Below, piece after piece: positions 55,055 to 64,000 of a DNA stretch of 64,000 nucleotides; the first letter of the stretch is position 1, and the number at the start of each line of letters is the position of its first letter. This DNA comes from Hemileia vastatrix (Eukaryota > Basidiomycota > Pucciniomycetes > Pucciniales > Zaghouaniaceae). The notes beneath the pieces were generated by a model. The model did no database searches, was not told where the DNA came from, and saw nothing but the letters and a program-made list of their open reading frames with translations. The stretch lies in assembly GCA_030280995.1 (NCBI GenBank), contig JASXTE010000016.1:25443501-25507500 (forward strand), in the 5' to 3' direction. A program made the position numbers and the translations under genes.

Positions 55055-57543
55055 TTTTTCTCTAATGTTGATTTAATTAATACATAATCCTACTTCATGT
55101 AAATATATCCTTTATCCTATTGCTGAATTTTTTTGTGTAACTCTAATTTATTATTTATGTGAGATTTATTAACAAATCTGATTAAAGATGCTAAACTATC
55201 AACAAATATTATTGTATAAATTTCTTACACCTTTTTGATTTTCAGTAAATATTATGGCAATAATCATAACTCAAAATCATGATGAATCAAAAATTTGAAA
55301 AAAAATTAAGAATACATTATAATTCATTTTTCTCATAACACTATATATTTCTTTAAGATGGCAATACATATTAGCATTTGTTGCAAATTTTAAAATAATT
55401 ATTACCAAAAATTGAAACAGTTTTCTATTAATTCTTTTCAGCATTTTCAAAAGTAAAAAATCCTAAGTGTAATGAATTTTTTCACACAATTCATCAAAGC
55501 TTTTTCTTAAGTAGACTTTTCTTGATTTAATTTCTATAATTTCTAGGTGCATAATTATTTTAATTAAAATAAGTATTCTCTATGGAAAACTCAATGAAAT
55601 AATTTTTAATTAATCTAATAATAGTAACATATAAATGTGGTATGAAAAAATAATATCTAGATATATTAATAATGATAAGCCATCATATTGGTATGAAATA
55701 ATATTAAAGTGTCTTTGAAAAACAAGTTAAATTTAAAAAATATCTTTTTATTGGTGTCAATTATTTTTAAAAAGAAAATTTACTCTACATTTTGATGATC
55801 TATAATTTAGCTTGCTCTATTTTGATTCATATTTTATATTTATTATTTTTTACACTTATAGATTCATGTATAGATATCAAATTTCATTCAATAATTTGGA
55901 AAAAAAGATATTAAATTATTTCTAAGAAAATAAAAAAATATAAGAAATCTACTAGGGTACTCCATATTAAGAGTTTATAAATATTATTTCTATAAATATT
56001 AAAACAAACACTTTTTAGATTTCTATTCTTCTTGTTCATCCTTAAATGTCAATAATAAGTTATTGAAATGTTATTTTTCTTATAAAATTTCATATGAATC
56101 AAATTCTACTTATATCTACCAGAATAGATCAAGTTTAATAAAAATGTATATAAAATCTTTTTGTAGGATTTTAAGATTCATTCAACTCCAAGAAAAAAGA
56201 AATATTCATCCACAACTCTTAAAATTGATTCAATGGATAAATATTCAAACACTTTAAAATAAATTTTATTTTGATCATGTAAAATTTATCATTAAATATA
56301 TTGAGGTCCACTCTCTCAAAAAATTAAAGCCCATTCATATTTATTTATATTTTATTATAATATAATAAAATTTAGTTAAAAATGAAATAGTATTTTATAT
56401 TTTACATACTTGGCTTTACGAATTTTTTAAAAAAATCAATTAGATATATAGAAATACCATCATATAATTCATCTTTTGTAACTCTGAACCTCAATTAAAG
56501 ATAGATGATTAAGGCTAAGTTAAGATCTACAAGGAAATTTAAATTAATATTAATGAAATATTCCTCTTCTACAAGGCAATTTTTAAAATTAGAATTAATT
56601 TTTATTTTAGATCTAAATTGATTGATAGATTCATTATTCTCAATATATCTCATACCCTTTTATTGAGTATTTCACTTCTACTTTTGCAGTTATATGCTTC
56701 ATTAAAATATAGTTATGTGATGAAAAAAATTCAATTTATCAAAAAAAAAAATCACAAGTCACACTAGTGTACAAATTTCAGTAAATTTAAGATTGAATAA
56801 GGCTACTAAATTAATTCAAGTTAGATATGAAAGTAAATAATAAATAACTCAAAGAAAAAAATTAATATTCATTTGTCCATTAATTTATTTTTTCTTTTTC
56901 TTTTTACTTAAATAAAAATAAAATAATACATGGTTTTACTTTAGTTATTAATAAGAAAAAACTTATTTCAAAAATTAGCATATTTTTAATATTTTTAAAA
57001 GTAATATTAATAGTACAGATCTATTTATGTTGATGCATATTATCTTTTAGGAAGGAATTGTAAGATATTGTTTATTTTTAGTTTCCATTTGCAATAATTA
57101 AGCAAGTTACAAAGCTATGTTTTTTTTCTTATATTTTATTTGATTTTACTTCTAGCAATAATAATTTTTATTGTAATATGATATTTCAATTTTTACATCC
57201 ATTTTTTTGGATACTTTAATTGTTTTGGGTTTTTCACTAGATTATACATAATCATCAGCTTCATGAAAAGTTTTTATAGATGTGTGTGTAAGTATATCAT
57301 TCTACCACTAAACTAAAACTATACCTGTACAATACAATCCCATTTTTACATATCACTACTTAATGGTCTTATACTTTTTTTATTAACATGTATATCAGAA
57401 TCTTTCTCTGTATTTAATTTTTCAATATCTTTAGTAAAATAAAATATATATTAATCTACTGACATTTTTTTTGTTAAATCAGTCTTTTCATTCTACTTAG
57501 AAAGCTTAATGATTAGAAAATTACATCTTTCTAACTCTTCATT
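55055..57543. other. Intergenic AT-rich region without recognisable genes
   Basis: About 2.5 kb of very AT-rich sequence. ORF 56063-56257 (+) is short, isolated and made of AT-rich codons, so I leave it uncalled. I see no LTR ends, tandem repeats or terminal inverted repeats. Confidence 0.6.
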
Positions 57544-58630
57544 TTAATTTAAGTACTCAGAAATATCTATTTCAAACTCTTGGAGTTCTTTAAATTTATT
57601 GAAAAGTCTTTTACTAACTTGAATAAAAGAGCCAAGGCGAGTGAATCCACCCATTTCATAACATAGTGAAGTGAATTGATTAAGAAGGTTTTCTTGACAT
57701 AGAATTGCTGTGATGCTATTAGTGGCCATCATGTCTACCTTGTAAGTTATTTCAGGAAAATAAAGCTCTCCCCCTTTTTGAGGTGGTTGATTTGAGTCAT
57801 AAGATTGATGAAGAGAGTTTTTCTCAGTGTCTTTAGGTATGAAAAGTCTAAATGTATATTTTATTGGTCTGAGTCACAGTGAGTACTATTCGAAAACCCA
57901 TTTCCATTTGATCCTGTTGTCCAAGTAACATTGCTAGAAAATGGTTCAACTTCTTGCTTGTTAAACATTTCTCCAAACCCAGGAATCCCAAGCCTTTTAC
58001 AGAGTTTTACTGCTTCTCGATACTTAAAATTAGATATATTTTGATAAAACAATTTAAAGAATAACTCTATTTGCTTCATGCAATAATCATACTCTACCAA
58101 ATCTAAGGGCTTAGAAGCATATTTACCAAAAAAAGTAATTAAAATAATAAAAGATTAAAACTATTCATAACTAAAACTTTATAATACTTAAAAATTAATA
58201 GAGACTTTTTCCTATCTAAACACTGATCACCAGAAAAAATATTACCAAATCCACCACCATTTTTATGAGCTTTATTTTGCAAAACTCGATGTTCACAATA
58301 CAAAAAGTCTTTGATGCACTGAATTGTTGCTTCAAGAATGTTTAATTGAATGAGATCTTCAATGGAAAATGTTTTCACTATCACACTTGGAATTGAGGAG
58401 CAGTTGAGATGTAAAATATAACAGCTAGAATACAAAATAAAATACAATTCTGGATTAACTAAATTTTTTACAAAACTCCTAGAAAAATATTTTGCCCTCT
58501 TTCCATTTTTCTCAATACTGTAATATTCAGCTACAAGTAATGCATTCTTGATGTTTTTTTCATGCTTGTTGTTTGATTTTTTTCCGTGGCGGTGATTTTT
58601 CTTTTTATAAAAACTTTTTGAAGCCTCCAT
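57544..58630 (-). CDS. Unrecognised protein gene with one intron and one frame break
   Basis: The ATG at 58630 begins a basic N-terminus (MEASKSFYKKKNHRHGKKS). Exon 1 runs to about 58172 (SGDQCLDRKKSLLIFKYYK), followed by an intron with a GTTTTA donor and an acceptor at about 58113. Exon 2 continues DLVEYDYCMKQIELFFKLFY and CKRLGIPGFGEMFNKQEVEP. At about 57870 a one-base shift is needed to continue into RPIKYTFRLFIPKDTEKNSL and the open end YEMGGFTRLGSFIQVSKRLF to the stop at 57544. Total is about 340 residues. No domain recognised and no second copy in the window. It is the best candidate for a host gene, but the shift may mean early decay or a sequencing error. Confidence 0.55.
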
Positions 58631-60454
58631 CTTGTAGTTTAGTGGATAAGAAGTTTATTTAATTCAAAAAAAAATAAAAAAAGTGTAAAAGAATGCAATG
58701 GTTAAAATTAAGGCCTCCAAAAATAATCATTATATTCTTAATATTAAATAAAAAATTATATCCAACATGTATTTATAAAACATGAGTATTGCCTGCTTTA
58801 CAATATTAATCAAGTTTTTGGAAATAAAGCTACATTTTATTGCTTAAAATTATAGTATTCTGCTGTATGCATTGGGCACACAAGATTCAACTATACCCTA
58901 AACATAAACAATTAAATGTGAAGCTTAAATCCAATGCCCTATTATTATAAAAAATACAGCAATAATACATAAGTATGTGTTGATGATTTATTTAATTTTT
59001 TCCATATATCAATAATATATCAAACCACCAGATATCCATAATTTATAATTTTGAAAGATATAGCTTTCAAAAACAAGAATCAACTATACTTCTACCATTA
59101 ATAGAATTACAGAAAGCCAATAAAATAAATTATTGATATGTAGAAAAAAATTGATCCCATACACATGTGGATACTATGATATTTTATTTTATTTAATTAT
59201 TTAATATATCATGATTGAAAATAATACAAATTTTAAAAATGATATTGTGAAAAAAGATATTCTTACTTAAAATTTAAAAAAATCCTTTAGTAGGATTTGA
59301 TTGATTGATAAATAGACAACTAATCTGTAAATTTTAATTCTTAGGAATAGATTATCTAGAAAAATAAGTATTGTTTTTATTGAATGAAAAAAATAAAAAG
59401 AGAAATACAAATCAATATTAAATTTGGATGCTAACCAAAAATTAGCTTTTTGATTATACTATGACAATTTGGAGATCAAGCTGCCAGAGTTAGAAAAAAA
59501 TCCTCTGTTCTATTTTTTTATTTTTTAAAGAGATTAAAATGGAGATTAAAATAACAAAAATCAAAGTTAGTAATCTGTAAACAAGTTACTTTGTTGGCAA
59601 ACCTAATGATTGAGAAAAATGGATTCCCTAAAAATTGAACTTATATTTATAGTGAAATTAATATTTTTACTTAAGAAAAAAGTATAAGGGACAAACCAAA
59701 AATTAAAAAATCTTATTTGAAACAGATTGAAAGCCAATTATTATAATAGCATGTCTCTTTTATGTGGAAGGAGAGAAGTAGAAAATATGCTACTTGGATG
59801 AAAATTTGATTACAGTTATGCGTATAGAAACATGCAAGTTACTGAAGCCAGTTTTATGGCATGCAGTGAGTTGCATAAGGCATATATGAAACAGGTTTTT
59901 ACACAGCAATATTTTGTAAAAATGATGACAAAACATTTTCACATGCTTTTAAATAAAACTTACATATTGTTTTTACAGCTTATTTTTATAGGGTTTCACA
60001 AAGTATAATTCAAGGAACCAAAGCCTTGGATAGTTTCACACAGATGCAATAAATATTTATTTTTAATTATTTTTCAAATTCAATCAACTTATCCATATAA
60101 TTTTTTCACATAAGGTCAGAAAACTAACCTTCAGCTGTTATGGACACATTTTTTATCACTTATTATTTTTATTGCCACTAAGTTTAAATTTGGCTACAAA
60201 AGTGTTATAACCAAGTATATATTTCTGCAAAAAAATCTTCACACATAATCAGTATTCTGATATATCAATTATGTTCAAACTGGGTATATAAGTTTTGTCA
60301 TTTAAAAATATCTAATACCTCTTTTTCTAGATTTGATTTTTTATTATGCAAATATACATTTCACACTGTCGAAAAATTAGTGCTAAATGGCATGTAAAAG
60401 AGTAGTGCAAATTTCAGTATCTCAACTTTCATCTTATTTCTTATTGATTCAAAC
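58631..60454. other. Intergenic AT-rich region without recognisable genes
   Basis: No supported ORF or repeat. The sequence just left of 58630 on the + side would hold the promoter of the - strand gene (58640-58800), but I see no clear TATA or other motif that I would name. Confidence 0.55.
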
Positions 60455-60722
60455 CGGGAAGGATCCCCCTGGCTGGTATTTTTTTTATAGTAGCCAATGT
60501 TGCTTTAAGCAACATTGGCTGCTCAAATATCACCTTAAAACCTCCCAGCCAGTATTATCTGGATGGGAGATGTGAAAAGCATTTTGCAACTAAAGTTGCT
60601 ACAAGCAACTTTGGTTGCTTTATCAAATTACTTGCAGTTAAGAAAAAAAGCAAGCAAAGTTGCAGCATGCAAGTTTGCTTGCTCTTAAACACAACATCAG
60701 GAAGGCAGCTTCAAACTGCCTG
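60455..60722. repeat. Cluster of short near-perfect palindromes
   Basis: Hairpin 1 at 60492-60520 has 14-bp arms AGCCAATGTTGCTT / AAGCAACATTGGCT around one base. Hairpin 2 at 60592-60612 has 9-bp arms AAAGTTGCT / AGCAACTTT. Hairpin 3 at 60650-60684 has arms beginning AGCAAGCAAA. Hairpin 4 at 60704-60720 pairs GGCAG with CTGCC. An outer pair, CCTGGCTGG (about 60468) and CCCAGCCAG (about 60544), encloses hairpin 1. All share the core GCAA/TTGC. It may be a small inverted-repeat transposon; no duplicated target was found. Confidence 0.7.
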
Positions 60723-60746
60723 CAAGATGTATTATTAAATTGACAA

Positions 60747-61024
60747 TGTGATCATCCAACATTGGCAGGGGCCTTTGTTGTGTGTTTTGGCGCTGTTTGT
60801 ACATGTCTTAATTGACATCTGTTGAAGAATTAGGTATATTTCTGGTTTTATTCCATGGATATTGGGTCTGCAGGTATGTGGGTACTATCATTGGATAGAC
60901 CCAGTTATTCTATATATTTCATGTCTTGTTAATATTTTTCATATTCTAAGTTTTAAGGGGTCAATTCCTCATTCTTCAGTTACAAAAGATAGCTGTTTTA
61001 TTTTGTTTTTTGTATTTTACGGTA
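60747..61024 (+). mobile_element. Truncated family 2 LTR
   Basis: Starts TGTGATCATCCAACATTGGC and follows the LTR at 49934 for about 278 bases (TTGACATCTGTTGAAGAATT, TGGGTCTGCAGGTATGTGGG). It is cut at 61024 by the family 3 LTR of element H. Confidence 0.88.
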
Positions 61025-62201
61025 TGGTAAGGTAAACTCTTACAGTCGCCTTGCTGTAAGCAGAATCCGGAGGAGATATGTGGATTTAGCTGAAAACCCC
61101 GTCCTTCCAATAAAAATAACAAAGTAGGTGTTCTAAATCACTAAGCTAACCAATCTACTTAGATCTGATTGATAAAAATAATGAAACTCTAAAATAATTA
61201 ACGCTTATTGAGATTTCAAGAAAGTGGCTGTTGATAAAGAAATACTGATAACAACAATTAAGGTGTACCAGTGAAAGATCTGTAAAGATTGACTTTTATG
61301 TTTTTATAATAATTTAAATTTTTATGAGACAGCAATAATCAAGTCCCGGCGATGAAGACCTTTCTAAAGATACCCTGTATGATGTGTGATTTAAATTGTT
61401 GAGTAGTATTTCTAAAATGTTATGTAAAAAATAATAATGTTATAAGGGTATTACAAGTTATTTTAATTTGTTGAGTAATAAAAAATGAGACTGTGGTAGT
61501 TAATGATTAAGCTGTATGTTGTGTCCCCCCTCTCAATTTCGAGTTTGAGAAGCGCTTAAGTATTCCTAGTCACGTGCCTAAGTTTTCCCCTCCAGAGCTC
61601 TTCCAGAGTCAATCCGGAGCCCGTACGGAGTCCGTACGGAGCCGGAACGGAGTCCGTACGGAGTCCGTACGGAGTCAAAGCGGAGTCCGTACGGAGTCCG
61701 TACGGAGTCGAAACGGAGTCCGTCCGGACTTCCGGACTCAATTTAGAACCTTAAAACCATAATAAAAAATCTAGAAAAATTACACATAATAGAGCTACTT
61801 CCCCTTTACCTACCAAACTAATTTTCGTAGTCTGCGCAGCTCTAATTATCCCGTGAAAATTCATCAAAGTTAAGTAATTTTTGAAAAACGTAAATATTTT
61901 CTATAAAACTTTAAAATTCATTTAAAAATATAAGAAAAATAGTAAAAATTCTGGGAAAATTTCCCAAGGTTCTTGAGTGACTCGACTTAATACTTATAAA
62001 TTTTTCAGACCGTAAAAGTAAGTTTTCTCCGCAAAATAAATTGTTTTCGTGTAGGCATTTGCTCGTGACCAATTTCTTCATATTTAAAACTCCAATAAAT
62101 TAAATAAAACCCCTTTTTAAAAAAATAATAACACCAATCTTGCATGCCGTGATAACTCCATTTACATATTTAGGTGCCGTACTAAACTTTAGGCTACCAC
62201 A
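61025..62201 (-). mobile_element. Element H 3' LTR (family 3, about 1177 bp)
   Basis: On the - strand it starts TGTGGTAGCC directly after the polypurine tract GGAGGGAGGA and ends near CCTTACCA. It matches the G LTR (25950-26972). It contains the CGG/CCG array at 61613-61738, and near 61566 the motif AGTCACGTGCC. The pol of H would lie beyond 64000. Confidence 0.85.
61613..61738. promoter_or_regulatory. Array of ten 11-bp units with CGG-N3-CCG dyads
   Basis: Units start at 61615, 61626, 61637, 61648, 61659, 61670, 61681, 61692, 61703 and 61714, an exact 11-bp period. Seven read CGGAGTCCG or CGGAGCCCG. Units 3, 6 and 9 deviate, which shows a 33-bp higher-order unit. CGG triplets in inverted order are the usual target of dimeric fungal Zn2Cys6 proteins, and 11 bp places all sites on about the same face of the helix. 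Binding is inference. ORFs here on both strands are repeat translation. Confidence 0.7.
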
Positions 62202-62326
62202 TCCTCCCTCCAATCGAGAATGTCCCCATTCTTAAAACTTTGCATAAGTGGTTGAACACAATATTCATCTTTAACCTTCAACCACCATCTTCTTTAATCA
62301 ACTAAAAAAAATTCATCTTCATCAAT
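62202..62326 (-). other. Polypurine tract and shared leader between LTR and antisense gene
   Basis: On the - strand GGAGGGAGGA (62202-62211) precedes the LTR start and would prime plus-strand synthesis. The same sequence stands at 25940-25949 in G. The rest is the 5' leader of the zinc-cluster gene at 62327 on the + strand, so a 125-base segment serves both directions. Confidence 0.75.
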
Positions 62327-63021
62327 ATGTCTTCCAAAGAACTTGTCGCTCCATGTGAACTCTGCGCTCGATACCAGGTACCTTGTTTAATGTCCAACCC
62401 TAATCTTCCTGGCAGAACAGCTTGCGACTTATGCCGTGTGAAAAAAGTCAAATGCAACCGGCCAATAGTTCCTTCTAAAACAAACGTATATTTAGGACCA
62501 GCAGCTCTCCCTGATCCCTCAACTTCTAAAAAGCGATCCAAAATTCCTGTCTTCTTAAAACGAATAAGATCAAAAACAGCTTCAAAAGTTCAATCTTCAT
62601 CAACGGATCCCGGCCTAATTTTGCCTTCACAAGATCCTAATCCTATAACGCCAGTACCCCCAACTAACTTTGCTGAGACTATGTTTCCTGGCTCTAAATG
62701 TAAGACCCTATTTATCTTACTAAAAAAAAAACTTTTAATCAAAATTGACTAAACCTATGACTTAATAACATATTTGAACTTCTAGCTGTCGAAATAACCA
62801 ACACTGATGATGTTGGTAGAGTGAAGACGGACTATATCAATCATTACCCAAATTTTCATCGCTATCTTTTTCTTGACTTTACTAATGAGTTGAAACGAAA
62901 AATGCTGGCCTATTTTCAAGAAACTCCAGCTAATAACCATGAAGACCTCATGAAAAGAAGAATTTTAATGCAAAGCTTTGATAATGATGTTGAACAATTT
63001 CAAAGAAATTATCCTTTCTAA
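62327..63021 (+). CDS. Antisense zinc-cluster gene of element H, intact with one intron
   Basis: Exon 1 is 62327-62699, the intron 62700-62785 (GTAAGA...TTCTAG) and exon 2 62786-63021. The join keeps the frame and gives 202 residues. Residues 10-43 hold CELCARYQVPC and CDLCRVKKVKC, giving CX2CX6CX12CX2CX6C. The second half resembles the basic DNA-contact half of GAL4-type clusters, so the halves are in reverse order to GAL4. A Pro/Ser/Lys-rich linker follows, then a charged C-terminal part, INHYPNFHRYLFLDFTNELK and LMKRRILMQSFDNDVEQFQ. It lies next to the LTR and antisense to the expected pol. The 3' end of the gene is also present, without its zinc cluster, in G at 25715-25805. Predicted nuclear DNA-binding regulator; inference. 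Confidence 0.8.
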
Positions 63022-63599
63022 CAGTATAACTTGATAAAATTTTGTTTTTGCTTGGTCTTCTTAAACTTTCAACATAAATGATGTTTTCTTTCTTCTCTGG
63101 CTTGATATAACATAAAATAAAATAAAATAAATCTTGTGATGATTCCACTACTGAGAGCAAGGTTTGAATCCCTTCAGACTCCCATATACCAGTCTTCCTT
63201 CTTGTCACAGCATTGAGAGAGTGGATCTTCCTATGAGCCGAATACTCCTGATTCCAACCTCATAGGGCCCCCCACTGAGCCGAATTCTATGATTCCAATA
63301 TCGCCATAAGGTCCTCCAAGCTTCACACCAAAAAAAATGGCCTAACTATGAGGCACTAAAAAAAATCATTCCCTAAAATCCAACTACCATCCTAACTTCT
63401 GATTCCTTCATCACAATTTTCAAACTTTGCTATACAGCAAACCCATAAAATACTTTTGCCAGGCTTCCAATAATAATTTTAACTTTAGACCATGTTAAAG
63501 CGCCACAAATTTCACCTAATTAACCATTATGCTTTCTTTAGCATCATCACCACCTAAAATTTTAACCTCCTAAAGCTACCAGCACCCAATTCCAGAAAT
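63022..63599 (-). other. Element H: non-coding region between antisense gene and tandem repeats
   Basis: Matches 25100-25715 of G in inverted orientation, for example GCAAGGTTTGAATCCCTTCA at about 63157 and ACCTCATAGGGCCCCC near 63257. A short AAAAT run is at about 63110. No gene is supported. Confidence 0.7.
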
Positions 63600-64000
63600 A
63601 ATTGAATAACCAGTTTAGAGTCTTAGTGGACAGAGATAAATTAAAAGATTGAATTGAGTTATCCAAACAAGATTGACATTCCAGTTTAAAGTCTTGGTGG
63701 ACCAAACATATAATCGATTGCCAGTTTATGGTCTTGGTGGACCAAAGATTGTTTAGGTGCATAAATAACTTGATAAATTCCTAAGTAAGGCCTAGGCTTG
63801 ACCAAAGATTGAATAAATTTGATAATCCAGTTTAATGTCATAGTGGACCAAACATTTGATCGACAAGTAATCCAGTATAAGGCCATAGTGGTCCAATGAA
63901 TGTTGAATTATCCTGCAGATATTAATTTTCCAGTTTAAAGTCATAGTGGACTAAACAATGAATGAACTACCAGTTTAAAGTCATGGTGGACCAAACATTT
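63600..64000. repeat. Tandem CCAGTTTAAAGTC repeats in element H
   Basis: Seven copies of a motif near CCAGTTTAAAGTCATGGTGG followed by ACCAAACAT start at about 63609, 63681, 63721, 63786 (degenerate), 63827, 63871, 63929 and 63970, spaced 40-72 bp. Inverted relatives stand at 24880-25075 in G. The array continues past the window edge. Confidence 0.8.

Noticed and set aside
56063..56257. Short + strand ORF in the 55-57.5 kb gap
   Set aside because: 64 codons, AT-driven composition, no start context, splice partner or second copy.
61556..61762. ORFs on both strands across the CGG/CCG array
   Set aside because: Open only because an 11-bp unit without stops is repeated. The Arg/Ser-rich peptides are repeat artefacts.
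62327..63021. Zinc-cluster gene as an ordinary host transcription factor
   Set aside because: Its position beside the polypurine tract and LTR, and the matching remnant inside element G at the same relative place, tie it to the retrotransposon. Not fully excluded as an old capture.
1..64000. tRNA, rRNA or riboswitch genes
   Set aside because: No cloverleaf with A/B-box-like sequence or rRNA core was noticed by eye. A covariance-model scan would be decisive.

Overview
The window reads as repeat-rich chromosomal DNA of a fungus, most likely a basidiomycete and plausibly a rust (Pucciniales) with a large AT-rich genome. This is an inference from the style of the Ty3/gypsy proteins, the short GT-AG introns and the fungal zinc-cluster ORFs. 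I recognise no housekeeping gene, tRNA or rRNA. Most of the sequence is nested, decaying LTR retrotransposons. For convenience I name them family 1 (LTR starts TGTCAGCC; elements A, D, F), family 2 (LTR starts TGTGGTCTTCC; elements C, E), family 3 (LTR starts TGTGG after the polypurine tract GGAGGGAGGA; elements G, H) and family 4 (a chromovirus fragment inside D).

Layout. 1-91 is the end of a CACTA-like small DNA transposon sitting in element A (92 to about 4750, + strand gag-pol with the start of its 3' LTR). Element C (about 5490-8214, resuming at 19381-22540, +) is split by element D (8215-19380, - strand), which has two 1127-bp LTRs and a perfect 5-bp duplication, TGAAC. The interior of D is chimeric: family 1 gag-PR-RT on the - strand joins a + strand family 4 fragment (RNase H, integrase, chromodomain, antisense zinc-cluster ORF, LTR). 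Next come a decayed antisense zinc-cluster gene (23713-24744), the 3' part of element G (24870-26972), element E (- strand, 26973-31642) and an opposing family 2 LTR.

32878-37028 is a giant inverted repeat. Its AT-rich outer arms carry the 5' end of a gene, and its inner arms are C-rich then G-rich arrays built on CCCCTTTA / TAAAGGGG. It runs into a decayed two-exon gene (36889-38219) and two tandem arrays. A decayed three-exon gene (39520-40912, -) precedes element F (41341-49460, +). F is interrupted by a solo LTR, by a 261-bp CACTA-like element with TAT duplications, and in its own 3' LTR by another solo LTR with GCATT duplications. 49461-51400 is an array of hairpin motifs split by a family 2 solo LTR. 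51.4-60.4 kb is the least transposon-like stretch and holds two unrecognised genes, one + and mostly decayed, one - and nearly open. The right end holds a cluster of perfect palindromes, a truncated family 2 LTR, and the 3' end of element H.

The most interesting signal is a recurring architecture. Three different Ty3 lineages carry, between pol and the 3' LTR and antisense to pol, a small gene with a CX2CX6CX12-14CX2CX6C zinc cluster. The copy in H is an intact two-exon gene of 202 codons. The LTR next to it contains ten 11-bp units, seven of them exactly CGG-N3-CCG, the triplet pairing that fungal zinc-cluster regulators typically bind. A self-regulating retrotransposon is a reasonable hypothesis, but it is inference.
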